This document shows positions 24,379-32,614 of a DNA stretch of 37,047 nt, piece by piece. The position numbers and the translations under genes are program-made. The stretch comes from Opitutaceae bacterium (GTDB lineage Bacteria > Verrucomicrobiota > Verrucomicrobiia > Opitutales > Opitutaceae). Numbering within the stretch: the first letter of the stretch is position 1; the number at the start of each line of letters is the position of its first letter. Under the pieces are notes generated by a model. The model made no database searches and had not been told where the DNA came from. It saw nothing but the letters and a program-made list of their open reading frames with translations. The stretch is from contig JAHCLN010000016.1 in assembly GCA_026125215.1 (NCBI GenBank), positions 1 through 37,047 of the forward strand. The letters are read 5' to 3'.

Positions 24379-25407
24379 ATGAGCATACCCTTTCTGCACC
24401 AGACCGATCTCTTCCACCCCCATGCGGATCCCGACGACCACTGGGATCTGGCCTGCGTGTATGCCCTCGCGCGGGCCGGCGACTACGACCTGTGCGGCGT
24501 GCTGATTGATTACCCGCCGCCGGCGCTGGATGTGACGCCCGACGTGATGGCCGTGGCGCAGTTGAACCATATCACCGGGCTGGCCGTGCCGGGCGCAGTG
24601 GGTTCCGCCGTGCCGGTGCGCACACGCGGCGAAAAGGCGGACGATCAGCCGGCCGCGGAGCGGCACGGGGTGGAGTTTTTGCTGAGTATCCTGCGGGAGA
24701 GCCCTGCGCCGGTGGTGATCACGATCGTCGGCTCGTGCCGCGACGTGGCGCTGGCGGGTGCGCAGGCCCCGGAGTTGTTCCGGGAAAAATGCCGCGCGGT
24801 CTATCTCAATGCCGGCTCCGGCACGCGCCGGCCGGAGCTGCTCGGCGAGCTGGAATACAACGTAAACGTCAACCCGGCCGCCTACGGGATGATCTTCAAC
24901 CTGCCGTGCCCGGTTTACTGGCTGCCGTGCTTCGAGCTGACGCCGCCGACGTGGACGGTCGAGGAGTGGGGGACATTCTACCGTTTCACGCAGGGCGAGA
25001 TTTTGCCGCACCTGAGCCCGCGCATGCAGGCCTATTTTCTCTACATGCTCGGCCGCTCGCCGAGCCCGGACTGGCTGAAGGTCCTGCGCGAACCGGTGGA
25101 CGCCGCGGCGCTGGCTCACTTCGGCACGATGCCGCGCAACATGTGGTGCACGGGCGGATTTTTCCATGCGGCCGGCCGCACGGTAACGGCGGACGGCGAT
25201 ATCGTGCCGTTGGCAGAGGCGGGAGAGCGGGCGGTCTTCGGTTTCGAGCCCATCCGCGTCACCTGTGGCGACGACGGAGTGGTGCGCTGGGAACCGGCCC
25301 CCGCGCCGGGCGACCCGGTGCGTTTCATCTTCCGGGTGCGCGACCGGGCGAACTACGCCGCGGCGATGACCCGCGCCATGCGGACCCTGCTGGCGACGCT
25401 GCCGTGA
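24379..25407 (+). CDS. nucleoside hydrolase-like protein
   Basis: This 342-residue protein resembles inosine/uridine-preferring nucleoside hydrolases, calcium-dependent enzymes that split the N-glycosidic bond of ribonucleosides. The N-terminal block is HADPDDHWDLACVYALA, a variant of the usual DTDPGxDDAxAL metal motif in which the first Asp is replaced by His. A central VVITIVGSCRDVALA and ELEYNVNVNPAAYGMIF correspond to the family's core and its second metal/substrate region. Because the metal motif is altered, activity on nucleosides is uncertain. It is cytoplasmic by sequence. It heads a run of three same-strand genes, with the dihydroxyacetone kinase gene 86 bases downstream. The start ATG 24379 follows pyrimidine-rich DNA without a Shine-Dalgarno site. 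Confidence 0.78.
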   Translation: MSIPFLHQTDLFHPHADPDDHWDLACVYALARAGDYDLCGVLIDYPPPALDVTPDVMAVAQLNHITGLAVPGAVGSAVPVRTRGEKADDQPAAERHGVEFLLSILRESPAPVVITIVGSCRDVALAGAQAPELFREKCRAVYLNAGSGTRRPELLGELEYNVNVNPAAYGMIFNLPCPVYWLPCFELTPPTWTVEEWGTFYRFTQGEILPHLSPRMQAYFLYMLGRSPSPDWLKVLREPVDAAALAHFGTMPRNMWCTGGFFHAAGRTVTADGDIVPLAEAGERAVFGFEPIRVTCGDDGVVRWEPAPAPGDPVRFIFRVRDRANYAAAMTRAMRTLLATLP

Positions 25408-25433
25408 GGGTGCACAAATTTGCCTGCAATCCC

Positions 25434-25451
25434 GCCCGGCTCCCGCTGGGC
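25434..25451. other. hairpin between nucleoside-hydrolase-like and DhaK genes
   Basis: GCCCGGC and GCTGGGC pair over seven positions with one G-T wobble around a TCCC loop. It lies in the 86-base gap and lacks a T-run, so it may modulate but probably does not end transcription. Confidence 0.3.
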
Positions 25452-25493
25452 TTGGGCAAGCGGTCAGGAGCAATCTCAACCCCACCCCGATCC

Positions 25494-27134
25494 ATGAGTC
25501 ATTTCATCAACGAACGCGCCCGGCTCGTGACCGAGTCCATCGACGGTTACCTGCAGGCAATCGGTCCGGACAAACTGGCCCGGCTCGACGGGTTTCCCTA
25601 TACGAAGGTCCTGTTGCGGCAGGACTGGGACAAATCCCGCGTGGCGCTGATCTCCGGTGGCGGCTCGGGGCACGAGCCGAGCCACGCCGGTTTCATCGGC
25701 GAGGGAATGTTGACGGCGGTCGTATGCGGCGAGGTGTTTGCCTCTCCGAGCGTGGACGCGGTGCTCAGCGCGATCTGCGCGGTGACGGGTGCGCCGGGTT
25801 GCCTGCTGATCGTGAAGAACTACACGGGCGACCGGCTGAACTTCGGCCTCGCGGCGGAAAAGGCGCGGCAACTGGGACATCAGGTGGAGCTCGTGTTTGT
25901 GGCGGATGACATTGCGCTGCCGGAGGCGCCGCATCCGCGTGGCGTGGCGGGCACGCTGCTCGTGCACAAGGCGGCGGGTCATGTCGCGGCGCGCGGTGGT
26001 TCGCTCGCGGAGGTGCGGGCGGCGGCGCAGGATGTGGCCGACGCTGTGGTCTCGCTCGGTCTGGCGTTCGCTACCTGCACCTTGCCGGGTGAGGCGGTCC
26101 GGTCGCGGCTTGCCGCCGGGCAGATCGAGCTGGGGCTGGGCATTCACGGCGAGCCCGGGGCGAGGGTGATGGCGGCGGCCGAGGCCAAGGCCTTGGTGGA
26201 AACCTTGGTGAACGAGCTGCGGTCGCGGCTGCCCGCGGCCGGTGCGCTGGCGGCGCTGGTAAACAATCTCGGCGGCACCACGCCTTTGGAGATGAACGTC
26301 CTGACGCGGGAACTGCTTGGCTCCGAGATCGGTGCGCGCATCGAGCTGATCGTGGGACCGGGCCCGCTGATGACGGCACTGGACATGCACGGTGCCTCCG
26401 TGTCGCTCCTGCCGTTGGATGCCGCCCGGCGTGAGTGGCTGCTAAGCGCGGTGGCCGCCGACAGTTGGCCGGGTGCCCGGGCGGTCAGCGCCCCGACCGT
26501 GCTGCCGCTGCCGGTCATGGCGCAGCCGGTGTATAGAGGTTCGGAAGACGCCGGTCGGCGGGCGCTGATCACGGCGGTTGGACAAGCCCTGCAAGCCCAT
26601 GAACAAGAGCTCAACGAACTCGACCGCACGATCGGTGACGGTGACACGGGCACAACGTTTACGACGGCCGCCCGCGATGTGCTGGCTGCGATGCAACGCG
26701 GAGAACTGCCACTGGCCGACGCGGAGCAACTGTGCCTCGCCCTGGGCAATCGGTTGGGCAAAGCGATGGGCGGCTCCAGCGGCGTGCTGCTCTCGATCTT
26801 CTTCACCGCGACGGGCACCGAACTCAGGCAAAAGCTGGATATCGTTGCGGCCTTGGGCCGGGGTCTGGCCCGCATGCAGGCGTATGGCGGGGCGCAGCCC
26901 GGTGACCGCACGATGATTGATGCGTTGGCTCCGGCGATCTCGGCCCTGCCGCGGGGCGGAATCAAGGCCGCGGCGGAAGCAGCCGAGAGCGGAGCCCAAG
27001 CGACCGCCACCATGAACAAAGCCCGCGCTGGCCGGGCCGCCTACGTGAACGCCGGCAATCTCGCCGGTGTGCGTGATCCCGGCGCCGTCGCCGTGGCCAT
27101 AGCCTTTGCCGCTGTGGCCAAGGCGTGCGCTTGA
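25494..27134 (+). CDS. single-chain ATP-dependent dihydroxyacetone kinase (DhaK-DhaL fusion)
   Basis: This 546-residue kinase would phosphorylate dihydroxyacetone or a related ketose to feed glycolysis. The DhaK domain (about 1-330) has SGGGSGHEPSHAGFIG and GIHGEPG, whose His218 is the residue that holds the substrate's carbonyl as a hemiaminal. The DhaL domain (about 345-546) has IGDGDTGTTF, whose aspartates bind Mg-ATP, then GGSSGVLLSIFF and GDRTMIDAL. Both domains in one chain means ATP is the donor rather than a phosphotransferase-system protein. The ATG at 25494 gives a standard N-terminus; the longer open frame upstream lies out of frame across the previous gene. Neighbours suggest sugar or small ketose breakdown. 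Confidence 0.93.
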   Translation: MSHFINERARLVTESIDGYLQAIGPDKLARLDGFPYTKVLLRQDWDKSRVALISGGGSGHEPSHAGFIGEGMLTAVVCGEVFASPSVDAVLSAICAVTGAPGCLLIVKNYTGDRLNFGLAAEKARQLGHQVELVFVADDIALPEAPHPRGVAGTLLVHKAAGHVAARGGSLAEVRAAAQDVADAVVSLGLAFATCTLPGEAVRSRLAAGQIELGLGIHGEPGARVMAAAEAKALVETLVNELRSRLPAAGALAALVNNLGGTTPLEMNVLTRELLGSEIGARIELIVGPGPLMTALDMHGASVSLLPLDAARREWLLSAVAADSWPGARAVSAPTVLPLPVMAQPVYRGSEDAGRRALITAVGQALQAHEQELNELDRTIGDGDTGTTFTTAARDVLAAMQRGELPLADAEQLCLALGNRLGKAMGGSSGVLLSIFFTATGTELRQKLDIVAALGRGLARMQAYGGAQPGDRTMIDALAPAISALPRGGIKAAAEAAESGAQATATMNKARAGRAAYVNAGNLAGVRDPGAVAVAIAFAAVAKACA

Positions 27135-27166
27135 ATTCGCCCGCCCTCGGGCACTGACTGGCCCCA

Positions 27167-28444
27167 ATGAAAGTCGCGCTCGCCTACGGCCAAGGTCATC
27201 TGGAAGTCGATCTGCCCGACGACACCACGGTCGTGCGGCCGCGGCCGCAGCCGGGCCTGCCCGACGAGCGCGCCGCCTTGCTCGCGGCGCTCGATGCCCC
27301 GACCGGCTGGGCGCCTCTGCGCGAGTGGCTGAAACCGGGCGCGAAGGTCTGCATCATTTTCCCCGACATCACGCGTGCGATGCCGAACACGCGTGTGCTG
27401 CCTTGGGTGCTCGACTACCTGCACCGCCACGGGGTGCGCGACGAGCAGGTGCTGCTGCTCAACTCCACCGGCACGCACCGGCCCAATACGCCGGAGGAAC
27501 TTGACGTGATGCTGGGCAAGGCGATCACCGCGCGCTACCGCGTGCTGAACCACTATTGCGAACACGAAGAGGACCTCGTGCCTTTCGGCACGACGCGGGA
27601 CGGCACCCCGGCACTCATCAACCGCCACGCGGCGAAGGCGGACGTGCGCATCCTCACCGGCTTCATCGAGCCGCACTTCTTTGCGGGTTTCAGCGGCGGC
27701 CCGAAGGCGCTGATGCCGGGCGTGGCCGGCTTGAAGACCATCATGAGCAACCACGGCGCGGCCAATATCGGCAGCCCCAAGGCCACTTTCGGCATCAACG
27801 AGGGCAACCCCATCTGGGACGAGATGCTCGAAATTTCCCTGCGCGTGGGACCCAGCTTCCTGCTCAACGTGAGCCTGAACGAGGAGAAGCACATCACGGG
27901 CTGGTTTGCCGGCGACCTCGTGCAGGCGCACCGCCGCGGTCGCGAGTTCGTGCGCGCCTCGGCGATGCAGCGCGTGGACGCGCCCTTCGACATCGTGGTG
28001 ACGACCAACAGCGGCTATCCGCTCGACATGAACCTTTACCAAGGGGTGAAGGGCATGAGCGCGGCGGCGACCATCATCAAGCCGGGCGGCACCATTATCC
28101 TCGCGGCGGAGTGCCGCGAGGGCCTGCCGGCGCAGAGCCCCTTCGACCGACTGTTGCGCACGGTGAAATCGCCGCAGGAGCTGCTCGCGCGTATCGCCAC
28201 GCCCGGCTTCGCGTGGCCAGAGCAGTGGCAGTCGCACATCCAGGCGCTCATCCAGTCGCGCGCCCGGGTGCTGCTGCACAGCGCGCTGCCCGCCGAAACC
28301 GTGCGCGCGGCCCTGCTCGAGCCGTGCGCGGACATCGGTGCGACGGTGCGGGCGGAAGTGGCGCGGCTCGGCCCCGGCGCGCGGGTGGCGGCCCTGCCGT
28401 GGGGACCGCTAACCATACCCTATGTTGCGCCGGCGACGGCGTGA
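27167..28444 (+). CDS. LarA-family (lactate racemase-like) nickel-pincer protein
   Basis: This 425-residue protein matches LarA, which racemises lactate using a covalently bound nickel pincer nucleotide. Key positions are conserved with an offset of four from the Lactiplantibacillus enzyme: His104 (GTHRP), His170 (TGFIEPHFFAGFSGGPK), Lys180, the expected cofactor attachment site, and His196 (MSNHG), the nickel ligand. The start is ATG 27167, 32 bases after the kinase stop, so it belongs to the same run. LarB, LarC and LarE, needed to make the cofactor, are not in the window. LarA homologues act on several 2-hydroxyacids, so lactate itself is not certain. The stop at 28444 faces a convergent gene seven bases away. 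Confidence 0.88.
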   Translation: MKVALAYGQGHLEVDLPDDTTVVRPRPQPGLPDERAALLAALDAPTGWAPLREWLKPGAKVCIIFPDITRAMPNTRVLPWVLDYLHRHGVRDEQVLLLNSTGTHRPNTPEELDVMLGKAITARYRVLNHYCEHEEDLVPFGTTRDGTPALINRHAAKADVRILTGFIEPHFFAGFSGGPKALMPGVAGLKTIMSNHGAANIGSPKATFGINEGNPIWDEMLEISLRVGPSFLLNVSLNEEKHITGWFAGDLVQAHRRGREFVRASAMQRVDAPFDIVVTTNSGYPLDMNLYQGVKGMSAAATIIKPGGTIILAAECREGLPAQSPFDRLLRTVKSPQELLARIATPGFAWPEQWQSHIQALIQSRARVLLHSALPAETVRAALLEPCADIGATVRAEVARLGPGARVAALPWGPLTIPYVAPATA

Positions 28445-28445
28445 C

Positions 28446-28460
28446 CGGGCCTATTGCCCG
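28446..28460. other. short palindrome at convergent gene ends
   Basis: CGGGC and GCCCG form a 5-bp stem with loop CTATT exactly at the junction of two convergent genes. It may contribute to termination in both directions; it is too short to be sure. Confidence 0.3.
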
Positions 28461-29281
28461 CCGGGGACCGCGGGGCCGGATGGTTCTTCGTCTCCGGCAA
28501 AGTGCAGCGGGGCCATGAGGACGTGGCCGGTCGGCATGTCCGTGCGGATGCTGACCTCCTCGGCGTCAATCTCGCGGTCGAAGTAGGCGGAGCCGGCGGC
28601 GAGCATGTCGCGGACGAAGACGTTGAAGTCCCGTTGCGCGGGTTCATCCACAAGCATGGTGGTGCGCCAGTAGAGCCGGATGCCCGAACGTTTTTTCCGC
28701 TTGGGCTCCGCCGGCTGGGTGTGTGGGTTGGCCCAGGCGGACACGGACAGGAAAAGTTTTTCCGCCTGAGCTGCCTGCAACTTGCTCTCATGGCGGAAGG
28801 AGGTTCGCTGCCGTGCGAGGTTGGTGTGCATGCCGTGGGAGATGACCGTGGGCGGCGAGGTGGACTCGGCGATCATCACGTCGTCGAGGTAGGGATTGCG
28901 CAGCCAGCCGCGGCCATAGATCAGGGTTAGAATGATCTCCGGCGGGGTGTCGCCGGCGGCCTCGGTGAAACCGCGCTTCGCGAGTTCCTCCCGCAGGATG
29001 GCGAGAACGGCGGCCTCGTCCACGGGCCGCAGCAACGGCGGGTTGGAAGGCACCAGCGTGATAGCGGCGATGTGGTAGAACTTGCCGTGCTCCTGGCGCG
29101 GCGCTTTGCCGAGGCCCTTGAAGGGCCGCTCCACTTTGGCACGCACGTTGATCTCCAGCTTGGGATCGTCGTTTGCTGGCCGGGCGGAAATTGGCCACGG
29201 CAAGAGGCAGACGAGCAACCAAAACGTCGGCGGAAGCAGACGGCGGGCGGCTCCGAGAGGCGGTGCGGTGCGAGCTTTCAA
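28451..29281 (-). CDS. exported protein of unknown function
   Basis: This is a protein of about 276 residues with a likely signal peptide: a basic region (GAARRLLPP), a hydrophobic core (TFWLLVCLLPWPI) and SARPA as cleavage region. The mature part begins KLEINVRAKVERPFKGLGKAPRQ and contains repeated beta-rich stretches, ALPL-poor and rich in charged residues, with PPEIILTLIYGRGW and IRLYWRTTMLVDEP. It loosely resembles periplasmic DUF4136-like proteins, but I do not recognise the family with confidence. No ATG lies near the N-terminus; TTG codons at 29281 and 29320 are candidate starts, and I chose 29281 because it gives a compact signal peptide. It diverges from the sigma-54 regulator gene. 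Confidence 0.65.
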   Translation of the reverse strand: MKARTAPPLGAARRLLPPTFWLLVCLLPWPISARPANDDPKLEINVRAKVERPFKGLGKAPRQEHGKFYHIAAITLVPSNPPLLRPVDEAAVLAILREELAKRGFTEAAGDTPPEIILTLIYGRGWLRNPYLDDVMIAESTSPPTVISHGMHTNLARQRTSFRHESKLQAAQAEKLFLSVSAWANPHTQPAEPKRKKRSGIRLYWRTTMLVDEPAQRDFNVFVRDMLAAGSAYFDREIDAEEVSIRTDMPTGHVLMAPLHFAGDEEPSGPAVPGGQ

Positions 29282-29301
29282 CGCGACGGTTATCAGGGCT
29301 A

Positions 29302-29329
29302 GTTGATGACAACCCCGCAAACCATCAAC
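29302..29329. promoter_or_regulatory. dyad GTTGATG-N14-CATCAAC in a divergent promoter region
   Basis: Perfect 7-base arms at 29302-29308 and 29323-29329 are separated by 14 bases. The dyad lies between the leftward exported-protein gene and the rightward sigma-54 regulator gene, so it may be an operator for either. A centre-to-centre distance of 21 bases, two helical turns, suits a dimeric regulator. Confidence 0.4.
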
Positions 29330-29393
29330 GGCAGAGTCGCGCTGTGTCGGATTGTCCCATCAAGCGCTTGACCCCCTCCGGGCGGCGGTTGTG

Positions 29394-30773
29394 ATGGGCG
29401 CCATCATGATGCCGAGCGTCCTCATCGTGGATGACGAGAAGCACACCCGAGAAGGGCTGCAGCAGGCCTTGGCGGACAACTACGACGTGTCCGTGGCCGC
29501 CAACGCCGACGAGGCTTTCAACCTCATGGACGCGCAGCCCTTCGATGTCGTCCTCACCGACCTGCGCATGCCGGGCAAATCCGGCCTCAAGGTCATCGAC
29601 CGCGCGCTGGCCCTGCCGAACCAGCCGGCCGTGCTGATGATGACGGCCTACGGCAACATCGAGACGGCCGTGGAGGCGATGAAGCGCGGGGCGGTGGATT
29701 TCCTCACCAAGCCCGTCAACATAGAGCGGCTGGAGGTGCTCATCCAGCGCGCGCTCAAAACCAAAACCCTCGAAGTCGAGGTTAAGCAGCTGCACGAGCG
29801 GCTCGACGAGAAATTCAGCTTCGACCACATCATTGGCCACTCCGCGAAGCTGAAGGCCGTGGTGGACCGGGTGCGGTTGGTGGCGCCCTCCAAGGCCACG
29901 ATCCTGATCGAGGGTGAATCGGGCACCGGCAAGGAGCTCGTCGCCCAGGCCATTCACCAGGTGAGCCCGCGCGCCCGCGCGCCCTTCATCGCCGTGCATT
30001 GCGCGGCGCTCTCGGAAAACCTGCTGGAGAGCGAGCTCTTCGGTCACGAAAAAGGCTCGTTCACCGGGGCGATGGAACGCCGGGTCGGCCGTTTCGAATC
30101 GGCGGACGGCGGCACGCTCTTTCTCGACGAGATCGGCGAGATCTCGCCTTCCACCCAGGTGAAGCTCCTGCGCTTTCTGGAGACCAAGAGCATCGAGCGC
30201 GTAGGCGGGTCGAAGGCCATCGAACTCGACGTGCGCCTTGTTGCCGCGACCAACCGCAACCTGGAACAGATGGTGAAGGATGGAAAGTTCCGCGAGGACC
30301 TCTTCTTCCGGCTCAACGTCGTGCGTATCCTGATGCCGCCGCTGCGCGAGCGGCCCGAGGACATTCCCGTGCTGCTGACGCATTTCATCCGGCTTTTCAG
30401 CGAGGAAAACAAAGTGCCCCCGCTCACGCTGGAGCCGGGCGCCGTGGCCACGCTGCAGGCCTATCCCTGGCCGGGCAACATCCGCGAACTGCGCAATTTC
30501 TGCGAAAACGCCGTCGTCCTGCGGCGCGGCGGCGTCTTTACGGAATACGACCTGGAGCCGAAATTCCGCGGCGGCGGGGCCCCGGCCGCTGCTCCCGGTG
30601 CCGCACCGCTGGCCAATCCGCTTTCGGTGGAGGAAAATGAAAAGCGCCTGCTGCGCGAAGCCCTCATCAAATCCCGCGGCAACCGCACCAAGGCGGCGGA
30701 GCTCATGGGCATCAGCCGCCGCACCCTGCACCGCAAGCTGGCCGAATGGCCCGAGCTTGACGTGACCGACTGA
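29394..30773 (+). CDS. sigma-54-dependent response regulator (NtrC/AtoC type)
   Basis: This 459-residue activator drives sigma-54 promoters. The receiver domain shows IVDDE and the phospho-acceptor Asp56 in VVLTDLRMPG, with Lys in FLTKPVN. The AAA+ domain has Walker A GESGTGKE, the sigma-54 contact loop as GSFTGA (instead of the canonical GAFTGA; this Ser form is known), Walker B GGTLFLDEIGE, and RLVAATNR. A Fis-type helix-turn-helix ends the protein (NRTKAAELMGISRRTLHRKL). ATG 29394 was chosen; ATGs at 29406 and 29409 also fit. Its stop overlaps the next gene's ATG by one base, so it heads an operon with exopolysaccharide-type genes. Its kinase is not adjacent; the NtrB-like kinase at 18624 is a candidate. 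Confidence 0.92.
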   Translation: MGAIMMPSVLIVDDEKHTREGLQQALADNYDVSVAANADEAFNLMDAQPFDVVLTDLRMPGKSGLKVIDRALALPNQPAVLMMTAYGNIETAVEAMKRGAVDFLTKPVNIERLEVLIQRALKTKTLEVEVKQLHERLDEKFSFDHIIGHSAKLKAVVDRVRLVAPSKATILIEGESGTGKELVAQAIHQVSPRARAPFIAVHCAALSENLLESELFGHEKGSFTGAMERRVGRFESADGGTLFLDEIGEISPSTQVKLLRFLETKSIERVGGSKAIELDVRLVAATNRNLEQMVKDGKFREDLFFRLNVVRILMPPLRERPEDIPVLLTHFIRLFSEENKVPPLTLEPGAVATLQAYPWPGNIRELRNFCENAVVLRRGGVFTEYDLEPKFRGGGAPAAAPGAAPLANPLSVEENEKRLLREALIKSRGNRTKAAELMGISRRTLHRKLAEWPELDVTD

Positions 30774-32566
30774 TGAAGCGCCCCCGCACGCTGCAGGAGC
30801 TGATTCATTGGCTGGAACTGGGCGAGGGCGCGCGCTGGGTGCGGCTGGCGGCGGTGCTGCTCGTCACCCTGCTGCTTTCCCTCCGCGTGGCGTGGACGCA
30901 GTTTCACGGGCCCGTGGACGAGGCGGTGCTGGTGCAGGCCGATGTCGCGCGGCAGCTCGCCCGCGGCGAGGGTTTTACCACGCAGGTAAACTACCCGCAG
31001 ACCGCCGCGGTGCTCGCGCAGCGCGGCCGGGATTTCGATGCGGCACGGGCCTACCCGGAGCTGCACCAGGCGCCGTTGTATTCGGTGATGATCGCGGCCG
31101 GCTTCGCCGTGTTGCCCGAGCAAGCCTTTGCCGCACTTTTTGCGGCGCCACCCGTGCCGCCGGACGGGTTTCGGGCGGATTACTTTTTGCTCGGCCTGAA
31201 CGTCGGTCTGCTGTGGCTGGCCGCCTGGTTGACCTACGGGCTGGGCCGGAAGCTGTTTGATGCCCGGGTGGGCTGGGTGGCTGCGCTGGCTTTGCTGGTT
31301 TCGATGCCGCTGTGGAAGCACACGGTGGCCGTCAACGGTCTGCCGCTGCTGCTGGTGCTGGTGCTCCTCGCTTTCCGGTGCTGGTGGCATTGGGACGTGG
31401 CGGTGAGCGCGGGGCAAAAGTCCGCGCGGTGGTGGGCGGCGGCGCTGGGCGGGACCTGCGGCCTTATGTTTCTGACCGAATATTCCGCCGGCGCGCTTGT
31501 GCTTGTGGCGCTGTCGGCGGCCGGTTGGCGGTTGCGCGGCGCGGCGCGCTGGTCGGCCGTCGCGGTGATCGCGGGGGCCTTTCTGCTGGTCACCGGCCCG
31601 TGGCTCGGCCGCAACCTCGCGCTGACCGGCCACCCGCTGGCCCTCGCGGGCCAGAACGTGGCGCTGAAGGCCGGCGACTCCACGGCGGAACCGGCCCAGG
31701 TGCGGGCAACGCTTGCGGCGCGGTTGCCGGAAATCGACATCAACAAACTCGGCAACAAGACGCTGACCGAGCTCAGCGAGAACCTTTAGGCACTGCTTTG
31801 GTCGGGCGGTGCGCTGTGGTTCACGGCGTTTTTCATCGTGGGCTGCTTTTACCGCTTTCGCGATCCCACGGCCGACCGGCTGCGCTGGATGTCCACGGCC
31901 GGGTTTGGGACGCTCATCCTGGCCCAGGCGGTGTTCAATTCGGGCGAAAGTGTCCGGCTGCCGGTGGCCTACCTGACCCCGTTGCTGATCATCTTTGGGA
32001 CGGCATTTTTCTTTGTGCTGCTGGGTGGGCACCCGCTGCTTGGCCGGTGGCCGCGGGCGGCGGCGACCCTCTTGGTGCTGCTGCAGGCCGTGCCTTTGCT
32101 GCACGACCTGCTGGAACCGCGCCGCCTGCATTTCAACTATCCGCCGTATTTCCCCGGCCTTTTCATGGGCATGGGCCGGGATCTGGAAATGCGCGGCGCG
32201 CAGGGTCGATTCGGCCTGATGGCGGATGTGCCGGCGGGCGTGGCTTGGTATGGCGACCAGCGGGTGTGGGCGCAGCCGCATACCTTGCGGGATTTTCTCG
32301 CGGTTTCGCTCGAACAGCGGGTCGGCCAGCTGCTGTTGACCCCGCGAACGCTTGACCGGCCGTTCTTCTCGGAGCTGGCGGCGAATCCGGGTGGGGAAGG
32401 GGCACGGGCGGGCGGTTTGGCCCGTTATGGCGATTGGAGCGGGGTGTATGCGGGGCTGTTTACCGGCCGCATGCCGCGAAATTTCCCCCTGCAGTCCCCC
32501 CAGCGGCTCAGTGAGAACCTCTACGTGCTCTTCGATCCTTCGCTGCCGCCCCTGCAGGGAAAGTAA
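30773..32566 (+). pseudogene. GT39/ArnT-like membrane glycosyltransferase interrupted by an in-frame TAG
   Basis: One continuous frame of 598 codons encodes a GT-C type glycosyltransferase, but a TAG at 31787-31789 splits it into 338 residues (30773-31789) and about 258 residues. The first part has the acidic motif region FHGPVDEAVLVQADVARQL after the first membrane helix, then several helices. After the TAG the frame continues directly with a membrane helix (ALLWSGGALWFTAFFIVGCF) and a C-terminal soluble region (GLMADVPAGVAWYGDQ). The codon before any change was plausibly CAG, giving NLQALLW. A GTG at 31838 could restart translation but would lose half a helix. A sequencing error or a recent nonsense mutation is most likely. 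The ATG overlaps the regulator's stop. Confidence 0.78.
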
Positions 32567-32614
32567 TTGCCTAGGGCGCCCGGAAGGCTCAATAAATCCC
32601 GGAACCCGCTGCCT

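Noticed and set aside
31838-32566. Second half of the glycosyltransferase as a separate gene starting at GTG
   Set aside because: It is in the same frame as the first half, would begin inside a membrane helix and has no ribosome site; a broken single gene explains it better.
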